Part shown: positions 1 through 7,501 of the stretch, in pieces | Layout of the letters: every line of letters starts with the position of its first letter | Position numbering within the stretch: position 1 is the stretch's first letter | NCBI GenBank assembly: GCA_937871705.1 | Contig: CALMOO010000414.1 | Location: 1 to 17,167 of the forward strand | Length of the DNA: 17,167 nucleotides | DNA from: an uncultured Hymenobacter sp. | Lineage (GTDB): Bacteria; Bacteroidota; Bacteroidia; Cytophagales; Hymenobacteraceae | Reading direction: 5' to 3' | Translations under genes and position numbers: made by a program | Notes under the pieces: generated by a model | The model's database searches: none | The model's input: only the letters and a program-made list of their open reading frames with translations | What the model was told of the DNA's origin: nothing

Positions 1-558
1 CTTATTGCCCTGGCGGCGCTGCGCATATTGCTGAGTAAATACGCCAGCCAGCCTTCGGCCGATATTAACTTCGCGCTTGGTGCCAACAAAAAGCCTGTGC
101 TGCGCGACAAGCCTGGGCTGCATTACAATACCTCGCATTCCAAAAACCGGGTATTGATTGCCATTAGTGGGGTAGAAGTGGGAATAGACGTAGAGCAGGA
201 AGATACGCTTTTTCCTTTTCAGGATATCGTTTCCCAAAGCTTTAGCTCTCAGGAACAGGTATTTATTGAGCATAGTGCCAACGTTCGACGCGCCTTCTTT
301 CAGCTGTGGACGCGGAAGGAGGCGCTCGTAAAGGCTACGGCGCAGGGCATCGATGCTGATTTTGAAAATATTCCTGCGCTCGATGGTCGGCACGATGTAC
401 CCGGCCTGGCCGGCGGGGCGGTGCCCTGGGCAATCAGCAGCTTCGAAGCGGCCCCGGGCTATGTGGCGGCCATCGCGCGTCCGGCCACTATCCAGGGTAG
501 TCATTTACACTTTTACGAAGTAGGAGCGGGCTTGTTTGAGCCGTATTGTGGCAGCTAA
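1..558 (+). CDS. 4'-phosphopantetheinyl transferase (Sfp type), 5'-truncated by the window edge
   Basis: This enzyme moves the phosphopantetheine arm of coenzyme A onto a serine of acyl or peptidyl carrier proteins, in the cytoplasm. The reading frame is open from base 1, so the true start lies outside the window; the TTG at 28 is internal. Counting from the first codon in the window, the family signatures are seen in order: the LALRILLSKY helix (residues 4-14), HYNTSHS (about 41-47), VGIDVE with the magnesium-binding Asp and Glu (about 61-65), and WTRKEALVKATAQG (about 103-116), whose Glu is the third metal ligand. It ends at a TAA and converges on the minus-strand membrane-protein gene with only five bases between the stop codons. 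Whether its target is fatty-acid ACP or a secondary-metabolite carrier cannot be told here. The family call is firm; a specific symbol (acpS, sfp) is not justified. Confidence 0.9.
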   Translation, partial: LIALAALRILLSKYASQPSADINFALGANKKPVLRDKPGLHYNTSHSKNRVLIAISGVEVGIDVEQEDTLFPFQDIVSQSFSSQEQVFIEHSANVRRAFFQLWTRKEALVKATAQGIDADFENIPALDGRHDVPGLAGGAVPWAISSFEAAPGYVAAIARPATIQGSHLHFYEVGAGLFEPYCGS

Positions 559-563
559 GCGGG

Positions 564-1160
564 CTATACCCAGGCCCAGCCGCGGCGGCGCTCCGCTACT
601 GCCACGCCAAAGTAGCGCAGGTAACGCACCAGTGGCTGCATATCGGGCAGCACCAAGGAAGTCAGGATGATGTCGCCTTCGGGCAGGGGTAGGCGCAGGT
701 ACTCGTAGCGCCGCCAAAACACGCCCGGCCAGCGGCAGCGGCCCCACTCGATGGGGGTAGGGCCGGGCCAGCCCTGGCGGGCGGGGTCGTAAGCCAATAC
801 CTCATCCAGCGCCACTTGCAGCCGGCCACCGCCAGGGTCAAAAACGAGGGTAGTAGCTGCATTAAGCGTGTAGTAGCGCAGGTGCAGCAGCAGCGCGGGC
901 CCTGCCAGCGCCAGCACGGCCACCAGCAGGCCCCAGGCCAGCCAGCGCTCGGTGGCCGTGGGCGCCAGCAGGCCCGGCCCGGCCGCTGCCAGGCCCGCCC
1001 CCACAGCCAGCAGCGGCCACGTGAGCAGGGCGAGCTGCCGGGTGGGGGTAGGGTGATAAACGGTAGTCTTCTTGCTGAAAATGCCGAGCACCCAGCGCGC
1101 CAGCCCTAGCAGCACGACGAGCGCCACGGCAGCTTCGAGCAGCGAGCGAAAAATTTTCAT
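564..1160 (-). CDS. Small integral membrane protein of unknown function, coupled to the flippase gene
   Basis: I do not recognise this 198-residue protein. Three hydrophobic segments can be seen, at roughly residues 8-27, 44-67 and 71-94. A soluble C-terminal half of about 100 residues follows, starting with a short strand-like stretch (LRYYTLNAATTLVFDP) and rich in Trp, Arg and Pro. The C-terminal half has the look of a bacterial PH-like domain tethered to a membrane anchor, but that is a weak impression from hydrophobicity pattern only. Its ATG overlaps the TGA of the upstream flippase gene in an ATGA arrangement at 1157-1160. This implies translational coupling and a role in the same polysaccharide operon, for example as an accessory or regulatory membrane protein. 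It converges with the phosphopantetheinyl transferase on the other strand, and no terminator hairpin is visible in the five-base gap. Confidence 0.75.
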   Translation of the reverse strand: MKIFRSLLEAAVALVVLLGLARWVLGIFSKKTTVYHPTPTRQLALLTWPLLAVGAGLAAAGPGLLAPTATERWLAWGLLVAVLALAGPALLLHLRYYTLNAATTLVFDPGGGRLQVALDEVLAYDPARQGWPGPTPIEWGRCRWPGVFWRRYEYLRLPLPEGDIILTSLVLPDMQPLVRYLRYFGVAVAERRRGWAWV

Positions 1161-2392
1161 GGAGTAGAAGGTGCGATGGCGGGTATTGTTACCGCTGATA
1201 CTTGCCGCAATTGCCAGAACAAGTACCCGGCACTCGCCAGATAAGAAGCTGACATGGATAAGGCTGCCCCTACAATGCCCAGTCTGGGCACCAGCATCAG
1301 CGTGAGCGGCACCACCACCGCCAGCCCCAGGCCGGCTGCCCGGCTGCTAATGCCGTAGCGTGCCTGAGACGCAAAGTACGTGCTTATCAAATTCACGCCA
1401 GCGTTGGCCACAATGCCAGGTGCTAACGCCCAGAGCACCGGCCGGGCTGCCCCAAAGCCCGGCCCGAATACCCAAGCCAGCCAGTTTGCGGGCACTGCAG
1501 CCAGGGCCGCCGCCCCCACCGCCGTGAGCCCCAGCGCGGCAAGCCCAAGCCGCCGCGTTTCGGCGGCCGGTCCTCCTTGGTTGCCGGTGGGCTCGCGCAC
1601 TAAGGCCACGTATTGAATAAGCGAGGTGCTGCGCGCAATCAGCCACAGCCCCTCGGCTACAGCCACGCCCACTGATAGTACACCTAGCGCCGATGTCCCT
1701 AATAGGTAGGCCACCACGTAGTAGCCCAGCCGGTAGTTGGCAAAAACGATGATATTGGAAAAGTGAGCGCCCCGGCTATGGCGGGCCAGCTCGCGGGCAG
1801 TGGCGCGCCGGCGGCGAAAGTGGCTCCGGCGAGCGTCAGGCAGCTGCCATAGCTGCCAGGCACTCCACAGCAGGGGTAGCCCGTTGGCTACGTAGCTAGC
1901 GTAAAAAAACACGGGCACTGTGCGGTAGTTAAGCCCCGCTAGGCTAATCGCCAGTAGAGCCGGCAGCAAAACGCCCTGCGCTGTTGTTAGCAGGTTATAG
2001 AGCCGCTCGCCGCCGCGCCCCAGCAGCAAATGCAAATTGACAGTTAACAGCGCTTGCGTCAGCGATATGACCCCGAGGTGGAAAAGATACCACCAACTCA
2101 CGGGCTGCAAAAGGCCCACTATGCCCGTGCCTACGGCGCACACTAGCCCCGCCCAGGCATAAGCTGGCCGCAGCAGGTGCCACACATTGCGTTGCTGCGC
2201 CAAGAAGATGAGGGATGACCCACCCAGCAGACCAGTAAACAGCAGGATGGCGGCACTATCGGTGAGGAACAGACTTACCTGCCCTCGCCCACCCGCCCCT
2301 AGATAGCGAGCCGTGAGCCAGACTACTGCAAAGCTGGCAGCGGCTCCGCTCAGCCGGGCCGCAAAGTGCTGAAGAATGCGGCGTAGTATCAG
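1157..2392 (-). CDS. Wzx-like polysaccharide flippase (MOP superfamily membrane protein), start codon uncertain
   Basis: A polytopic membrane protein with about 10-12 hydrophobic helices, of the oligosaccharide flippase type that moves lipid-linked glycan units across the inner membrane. The first usual start codon is a TTG at 2203, but the frame stays open upstream to about 2440. That upstream stretch encodes a flippase-like first helix pair, with FAARLSGAAASFAVV, RYLGAGGRGQVSLFL and then LLGGSSLIFLAQ, so a start at 2203 would remove the conserved N-terminus. No ATG, GTG or TTG occurs in this frame between the upstream stop and 2203. I placed the start at the CTG at 2392-2390, giving 411 residues, a normal length for the family. 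A frameshift near the 3' end of the glycosyltransferase, 45 bp upstream, is the alternative. The stop overlaps the next gene's ATG. The family call rests on topology and neighbours; the substrate is unknown. Confidence 0.75.
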   Translation of the reverse strand: MILRRILQHFAARLSGAAASFAVVWLTARYLGAGGRGQVSLFLTDSAAILLFTGLLGGSSLIFLAQQRNVWHLLRPAYAWAGLVCAVGTGIVGLLQPVSWWYLFHLGVISLTQALLTVNLHLLLGRGGERLYNLLTTAQGVLLPALLAISLAGLNYRTVPVFFYASYVANGLPLLWSAWQLWQLPDARRSHFRRRRATARELARHSRGAHFSNIIVFANYRLGYYVVAYLLGTSALGVLSVGVAVAEGLWLIARSTSLIQYVALVREPTGNQGGPAAETRRLGLAALGLTAVGAAALAAVPANWLAWVFGPGFGAARPVLWALAPGIVANAGVNLISTYFASQARYGISSRAAGLGLAVVVPLTLMLVPRLGIVGAALSMSASYLASAGYLFWQLRQVSAVTIPAIAPSTP

Positions 2393-2436
2393 GTCGCTTG
2401 CCGTGAGATGGTGGTCAAATTTAGTATTTGTTGAGA

Positions 2437-3668
2437 CTAATCAAGACTCGTCGCCTCACCACAACTTTCGACTTTAGCCTTACTTATTTCCTGGTACAGC
2501 AAGTAAAAATGTTGTCCAACAATAGCGGGACTGCAGCGGGCAACCACATCGGCCCGAAGCCGAGCCGGGTCAAACACCGCAGTGCCGCTTAGCACGGCCG
2601 TTAGCGCCGCCGCTAAGCCAGCCTCATCGTCGGGGTCAACCAGCAAGCCAAAGGTCCCAGCAGGCTCAAATAATTCGGGAACTCCGCCCGTGCGCGTTGC
2701 TACTACGGGCCGGCCGCAAGCGCGCGCTTCCAGTAGCACTATCCCAAACGTCTCGGCTCGGCTAAATGAAACCAGCGTCGTGGCTTGCCGCATCTCAGCC
2801 GCTACTGCCGAGTGGGCCAGCTTGCCCAAGAAGACAGCCGTACCATCGGTTACCAGCCCCAAGTCGGTGGCGTATTGCCGCAGCCGGCTTTCGTCGGGGC
2901 CGTAGCCCGCAATGCGCAGCCGCAAGCCCGGCCAGGCTGGTCGTAAGTTGGCTACCACGCGCAGCACACCAGAAATGTTTTTAACCCTGTCGTGAAAAGC
3001 GGCTACGTGCAACAGGGTAGGGCTGAGGGTAGGGGTAGCCTCACAGAAAGTTTGAGGAGTAAATAAGTTTGTATCTACTACGTTGGCAATGACAACGGTG
3101 CGCCGCGCAGTAGCCCCCAGTGCTGCAAGGGCGCGGCCCAATGCCTGCGACACCGTATGCAGTGCACTTGCCCGGCGCATCACCAGCCTGGTAAGCCCGC
3201 GCCGCCACCAACTCATTCCCGCCGCACGCGCCGGTAAATAGAGCGTCCAGTGCTCCGTAATGAGGTACGGAACCCGCCATATTAGCCACAGCCACCAGGC
3301 CAGCATGCCCGGCCGGAGCAGCACGTGAGCGTGCACCAAATCGGGCCGGGCGCCAGCCCAGTGCCGACGCACTGCTCGCAGGCCGCGGCGCTGACACGCT
3401 AGCCACAGTAGCAGCTTAAGTAGCTTGTCGAGAGGAGCTAAGCCCGTGATACGAGCCCGGTAGGAACGAGCCCGTCCAAGTCAATTTCCTCCTCTATCAG
3501 CCGGGCAAGCGGGCCCCGCGCTACGGCCGCAAACACTACTGCCGACTGCACCGCTCGTTCGCCTACCCCCCCTGCCCCGGCAATAGCCGCTACGTGCCGG
3601 GCTACAAAGTCACCGTCTTGGTCGTCGTAGCGGTGTGGGTACCACTTAGGCAGGTGCAGAACTTTCAA
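2437..3668 (-). pseudogene. Family-4 glycosyltransferase (GT-B fold), split by a frameshift
   Basis: A retaining glycosyltransferase of the GT4 group that would add a sugar from a nucleotide-sugar donor to a growing envelope polysaccharide. The N-terminal piece, LKVLHLPKWYPHRYDDQDGDFVARHVAAI, lies in one frame from a probable TTG at 3668 to a TAG at 3440-3438. The rest lies in another frame that is open from 3480 down to the TAG at 2439-2437. This second frame reads YRARITGLAPLDKLLK before RRHWAGARPDLVHAHVLLRPG, the usual acceptor-domain motif. Numbered from the GTG at 3372, the donor-domain EX7E motif is E207-E215 in ETFGIVLLE, followed by GRPVVATRTGGVPEL. Joined, the two parts give about 410 residues, the normal length. 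The frame change lies within 3438-3483 and needs a net -1 or +2 shift. It may be a true inactivating mutation, recoding, or a sequence error. An ATG at 3737 lies inside a terminator hairpin and is not a credible start. Confidence 0.8.
3015..3035 (+). other. Putative G-quadruplex motif inside the glycosyltransferase gene
   Basis: The plus strand reads G3-TA-G3-CTGA-G3-TA-G4, which meets the usual four-run quadruplex rule with loops of 2, 4 and 2 bases. The G-rich strand is the template strand of the glycosyltransferase. The coding strand reads through it as a Pro/Thr/Leu-rich linker (EATPTLSPTLL) between the acceptor and donor domains. Another GGGGTAG follows at once, at 3032-3038. The pattern is read directly from the sequence; formation in the cell is inference. 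Confidence 0.5.
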
Positions 3669-3696
3669 AACGATAGCTGGTAGTTCTGCAAAGTAA

Positions 3697-3712
3697 CAGC
3701 TGGTACCAGCTG
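3697..3712. promoter_or_regulatory. Perfect 16-bp palindrome, candidate operator ahead of the polysaccharide genes
   Basis: CAGCTGGTACCAGCTG is an uninterrupted palindrome of two 8-bp half-sites. It lies 29 bp upstream of the probable glycosyltransferase start. On the minus strand it is followed directly by TTACTTTG (3696-3689), a one-mismatch version of the Bacteroidota -7 box TAnnTTTG. This placement suits a dimeric regulator covering a promoter, but no TTG-type -33 element is obvious, so the promoter part is weak. Confidence 0.4.
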
Positions 3713-3725
3713 CTGGCCCTGAAAT

Positions 3726-3759
3726 AAGAAAGCCCACTCCAAGCGGAGCGGGCTTTCTT
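3726..3759 (-). terminator. Intrinsic terminator of the TonB-dependent receptor gene
   Basis: Arms of 15 bases (3726-3740 and 3745-3759) pair with a single mismatch around an AAGC loop, giving a stem with the core AAGAAAGCCC/GGGCTTTCTT. It lies 38 bp past the receptor's stop codon, on the receptor's transcribed side, and T-rich sequence follows. It also insulates the polysaccharide genes downstream from receptor read-through. Confidence 0.8.
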
Positions 3760-3796
3760 ACCCATTAGTCATTGATTAATTAAGCAGCCTCAACTC

Positions 3797-6700
3797 CTAG
3801 AACAAGTAGCGCACGCCCAACTGCCCCTGCCAACGCGAGGCCAGCTGGTCGATGGAGTAGCTGGCCGGCGAGCTATAAGTGAAGGCCGGCCGGTTAAAGG
3901 TGTTGGCGCCGTAAGTAGTCGAAAGATTGCCTGCTGCGTCAGAATATGCCACTTGCGTCAGGCCCGTACCTAGCGTCGAGTTAAACGTGTTAGGCACGAA
4001 GTACTGGCGGCCCCAGCTGTTGTTCAAGAGGTTGCCAAAGTTGATAATATCGAGCGAAATCTGGATGGCGTGGCCCGTTGGCGTCACGCCGGCCTCGTTG
4101 GCGGTAAGATTACCCAGCTTGGCCTCAATCATGAAGCGCACATCGGCCTGGTTGTTCCAGGGAGTGTGGGCAGCGTTGCGCTCGGCGTAAGCGCCACGGC
4201 GGGTTTTGAGGTACTTATCGTTGTCGATAAAGTTGCTCAGGGCAGTGTACTGCGTGCCCGAAGCATCGAGGGCATAGCCGCTGGGGTTCACGCTGGTAGC
4301 CACTTTATTTACGAGCGTAATATCAGTAGCCGAGCCCGGAATGTAAGCCAGCTGAACGTTCTGCTGGCCGCCGTTATTAAACGGATTGTTGTTGTAAACC
4401 CAGGTGAAAGGCGCACCGCTCTGGTAAGTCAGCACCGAGGTGAAATAGCCCGTAAAGCGCTCCGCGAAGTTCTTGTGGAAGTTCAGCGACGCTACTACCC
4501 GGTTGCGCAGGTCGAAGTTGGAATACGCCAAGCTGGGATTGTTCACGTTAATGGCTGGGTTTAGCTGCCAGTTCGACTCGGGCGAGTTGCGGATACCGTT
4601 GCTGATGTCCTTGCTCACGCCGTAGGTGTAGGCGGCCGTCACGTCGAGGTAGTTGCTCACCGATTTGCCCAGCGAGCCGGTGAGCTGGTAGCGGTAGCCC
4701 TGGTTGGTGTTGGTGAGCAGGTAGGCGTTCGAGAAAGCCGTATTCACCTTAGCACTGCCGCCAGTCGGGGCCGAATAGCGTGGCGAATCTTTAGGGCCCT
4801 GCGCGAAGTACGTCACGTTGTCGGTCAGGTTGATGTTCTCAAACTTCACGTCCTGAATGACTTTGGTATACAAGCCTTCCACCGAAGCACGGAAGCCGGC
4901 GGGCAGCTTGAAGTCCACGGCCAGCGACGAGCGCCAGATTTGGGGCATCTTGAACTTGGGGTCAATCAAGTCAACTTCCGTCGTGCTTTGAGCCGAAGCA
5001 GGTAGCTGCGCGTAAATTTTGTTTGGGTCCTGGTTGAGCAAGTACTTCGGGCCTGTGGTGGCAGTGGCACTAGGCTGAATGTTGTTCAAATCTACCGAGT
5101 TGTAGTTCACCCCGTTGTTGTAGAAGGCGTAGCCCAGCCAGGCAAACGGAATGCGGCCCGTGAAAATGCCCGTACCGCCGCGCAGTACCACGCTCTGGTC
5201 GCCCTTCACATCATAGTTGAAACCCAGCCGGGGCGAAAACTGCACCTGGCCCAGCAACTGGTTGTTCAGGTCACGCCAAGGCGTGTGCGAGTACGTCTGG
5301 TTCAGGGTATTAACGTCGTTTTGTGGGTTGTTTACCAGCGCCGAGTTCAACGCCGGCGGGGTGGGTAGGGACGTGAGGTCGAAGCGAATGCCGGGCGTAA
5401 TTTTCAACCGGTCGTTCACTGACCATTCATCTTGCAGGTAGGCCGAGTAGAGATTAACATTAAACGAGGCCGACGGATTGTTGTAGTTGTAGTCGTAGCT
5501 GTTGTCGCCGATGTGGTACGTGCCCCGGATGCGGCTGGGCTGGTCGGCCAAGAACTGCGCCACGTTGTTATACTCAATGCGGCCGTTCCAGGAGTTAATG
5601 AAGCCGTAATCAATCTTGTACAGCTCGTTGTGAGTACCCACCGTCAAGGTGTGGTCGCCGGCGAAGTAGGTAAAGTTGTCGGTAATCTCGAACGTTTTGG
5701 TGCCGGTGTTAAAGATGCTCGCCTCACGGTCCGAGCCCAGCAGTATCTGGTTCGAGCCACCTGCGTAGCCAGCCGCCGCGTTGGTGCTCACGTTGTTAAT
5801 CTGCACGTACGGAAACACGCTCCCAGCTCCACCCAGCAGCGAGCGGTAGTCGTGAATGTTGGTGTAGCCCAAAATGAGATTGTTGGCGATTTTGCTGCTA
5901 AAGTTCGACTTCACTTCCAGCACCGTCGAGTTTTGCAGGTTGTTCTGAGTGTAGTCCTGCGAGCCAAACTTAAACAAGCTGCTCGAACGCTCCAGGTTCG
6001 TCGCGTCCGACTTTACGTAGTTGTGGCGCAGGGCAATGCTGGTTTTGTCGTCCAGGTTCCAGTCGAGGCGGCCAAAAATCTTGTTGCTATTAGCGTGGAT
6101 GTTATAGTTGCCGTAGGCACCCACGTCGTAGCCGTAGGTCGACTGGAGCTTGGCGGCAATTTGCTGCGCCAGCTCCGTAGTCACGGGCGAGCCCGGCTGG
6201 CCCGCGCCATAAAACTGCGGCTCGGTGCGGCGGGCTATTTCGCCGTTCACGAAGAAAAACAGCTTGTTTTTCACAATCGGCCCGCCCAGGCGAAAGCCCG
6301 TTTGATAGTCGTGGTAGCTGGTACCTATTTTCGAGTCGGTGCCATCTACGCTATTGCCCGTAATGCCTTGGTTGCGGCCAAAGCCATACAGCGAGCCATG
6401 AAACTCGTTGGTGCCTGAGCGTGTCACGGCATTAATCGAGCCGCCCGTAAAGTTGCCCAGCTTCACATCAAACGGCGCCACCTGCGCCTGAATTTCCTGA
6501 ATGGCATCAAGCGAAATCGGGTTGGCGCGGGCCGAAGAGCCCGGCAAGCCGCTGGTGCCGCTGGTGCCGCCCAAAGAAGGTGAAAAACCAATGGCGTCGT
6601 TGTTCACGGCGCCATCCAGGGTGATGTTGTTGTAGCGGAACGAGCTGCCAGCAAACGAGTTATTCGAGTTGCGCGGGTCAAGGCGCGTAAAGTCCTGGAT

Positions 6701-7168
6701 GCTGCGCGAGATAGTTGGCAGCTGCTGCAAGGCGGCCGTGCCCACGTTGGTACCGGCGCCCGTTTTGGTAGCCTGCGTATTGCCCGTTATAACTACTTCC
6801 TCCAGGGCCTGGGCCTCGGTGGCTAGCGTGAAGTTGAGGCGGGTAGTATTACCCAGCGTCAGGAATACATTATTAACTGTCTGCTCCTTGTAGCCTACGT
6901 AGGTTACCGTCACGGTGTAAGGCCCACCGGGGGCCAGGTTCGGAATGCTGAAGCGGCCATCGGGCTCGGTAGCAGTGCCGCGCTTAGTACCGGTCGGCAC
7001 GTTGGTAGCTACCACCGTCACGCCAATGAGTTCCTCATTTTTGTCCGAGATAACCTTGCCGCTTAGGGAAGAGGTAGTGACCTGCGCCGACGCTAACCTC
7101 GTCAGCATCAGGAGCAGTAGTAGAGCGGCCAACCGCATTGCGGACCAGCCAGGAGTAAGAATGCGCAT
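3797..7168 (-). CDS. TonB-dependent outer-membrane receptor with N-terminal carboxypeptidase-regulatory-like domain (Oar-like)
   Basis: A 1123-residue outer-membrane active transporter or receptor energised by TonB-ExbBD. Residues 1-29 form a signal peptide (MRLAALLLLLMLTRLASAQ); an internal ATG at residue 11 (7138) would also give a good signal peptide, so either may be used. Residues about 33-115 are a carboxypeptidase-regulatory-like beta-sandwich (LSGKVISDKNEELIGVTV, GRFSIPNLAPG, VTYVGY). EEVVITGN (123-130) leads into the plug domain, with SRSIQDFTRLDPR, NITLDGAVNNDAIGFS and FDVKLGNFTGGSINAVTRSGTNEFHG (about 153-258). The remainder is a beta-barrel ending in GVRYLF, with the terminal aromatic typical of outer-membrane proteins. 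The plug motifs resemble the Oar-type receptors of Bacteroidota and Myxococcus. No SusD partner is adjacent, so a SusCD glycan role is unlikely; the substrate cannot be inferred. The gene is monocistronic, divergent from yicC, and has a strong terminator. Confidence 0.93.
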   Translation of the reverse strand: MRILTPGWSAMRLAALLLLLMLTRLASAQVTTSSLSGKVISDKNEELIGVTVVATNVPTGTKRGTATEPDGRFSIPNLAPGGPYTVTVTYVGYKEQTVNNVFLTLGNTTRLNFTLATEAQALEEVVITGNTQATKTGAGTNVGTAALQQLPTISRSIQDFTRLDPRNSNNSFAGSSFRYNNITLDGAVNNDAIGFSPSLGGTSGTSGLPGSSARANPISLDAIQEIQAQVAPFDVKLGNFTGGSINAVTRSGTNEFHGSLYGFGRNQGITGNSVDGTDSKIGTSYHDYQTGFRLGGPIVKNKLFFFVNGEIARRTEPQFYGAGQPGSPVTTELAQQIAAKLQSTYGYDVGAYGNYNIHANSNKIFGRLDWNLDDKTSIALRHNYVKSDATNLERSSSLFKFGSQDYTQNNLQNSTVLEVKSNFSSKIANNLILGYTNIHDYRSLLGGAGSVFPYVQINNVSTNAAAGYAGGSNQILLGSDREASIFNTGTKTFEITDNFTYFAGDHTLTVGTHNELYKIDYGFINSWNGRIEYNNVAQFLADQPSRIRGTYHIGDNSYDYNYNNPSASFNVNLYSAYLQDEWSVNDRLKITPGIRFDLTSLPTPPALNSALVNNPQNDVNTLNQTYSHTPWRDLNNQLLGQVQFSPRLGFNYDVKGDQSVVLRGGTGIFTGRIPFAWLGYAFYNNGVNYNSVDLNNIQPSATATTGPKYLLNQDPNKIYAQLPASAQSTTEVDLIDPKFKMPQIWRSSLAVDFKLPAGFRASVEGLYTKVIQDVKFENINLTDNVTYFAQGPKDSPRYSAPTGGSAKVNTAFSNAYLLTNTNQGYRYQLTGSLGKSVSNYLDVTAAYTYGVSKDISNGIRNSPESNWQLNPAINVNNPSLAYSNFDLRNRVVASLNFHKNFAERFTGYFTSVLTYQSGAPFTWVYNNNPFNNGGQQNVQLAYIPGSATDITLVNKVATSVNPSGYALDASGTQYTALSNFIDNDKYLKTRRGAYAERNAAHTPWNNQADVRFMIEAKLGNLTANEAGVTPTGHAIQISLDIINFGNLLNNSWGRQYFVPNTFNSTLGTGLTQVAYSDAAGNLSTTYGANTFNRPAFTYSSPASYSIDQLASRWQGQLGVRYLF

Positions 7169-7501
7169 AAAAAAGGGGATTAAACCAATGCGACCGCAAA
7201 GGTCCTGCTTGCGCTACCCTATCCGCATACTGGTACGATTATCAAATCATTGGCAATAAAGCGAGCGTGTAACCTTGGCTTAACATGCCACGCCTTGCTG
7301 CAGCCAGAGAGCGGGGTAGGGCCCACCCACAAAGTGAGGCTGGCTACGTATTCTTTACTGCTAAAATGTTGTTTAACGAGTAAAAAGTAGGAGTGAGAGG
7401 GTCAATCATCCCGATGAGCGCCAATGGCCTTTGCCCAATAGCTTTGCCCACAATCTTTGTGTCACTAACCCGCTCGGCCTAGCTGCTGGCGCTTTTGTTT
7501 T
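7169..7501. other. Divergent intergenic region between the TonB receptor and yicC
   Basis: These 333 bp must hold the promoters of two divergent genes. A candidate yicC promoter is given separately. For the receptor I find no convincing -7/-33 pair; the best -7-like box on the minus strand is GACCTTTG, about 30 bp before the ATG, without a spaced TTG. One copy of the GGGGTAGGG motif lies at 7313-7321. No small gene or RNA was recognised. Confidence 0.6.
7431..7459 (+). promoter_or_regulatory. Candidate Bacteroidota-type promoter for yicC
   Basis: A TTG at 7431-7433 and AATCTTTG at 7452-7459 are 18 bp apart. This matches the Bacteroidota primary sigma-factor layout (TTG at -33, TAnnTTTG at -7) with one mismatch in the -7 box. 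Transcription would start near 7465 and leave a leader of about 35 nt before the ATG at 7502. Confidence 0.35.

Noticed and set aside
3669..3737. An ATG start at 3737 for the glycosyltransferase N-terminal fragment
   Set aside because: It lies inside the receptor's terminator hairpin and adds residues before the conserved first strand (KVLHLPKWYP); the TTG at 3668 fits the family better.
5432..6418. A 328-codon open frame on the plus strand opposite the TonB receptor
   Set aside because: It lies wholly antisense to a well-supported outer-membrane receptor, has low-complexity Val/Ala/Arg-rich composition and no recognisable motif. It follows from GC-rich codon choice on the other strand.
3797..7168. 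The receptor as a SusC protein of a glycan-uptake locus
   Set aside because: No SusD-type lipoprotein or glycoside hydrolase is next to it, and its plug motifs look Oar-like; the following gene is behind a terminator and belongs to polysaccharide synthesis.
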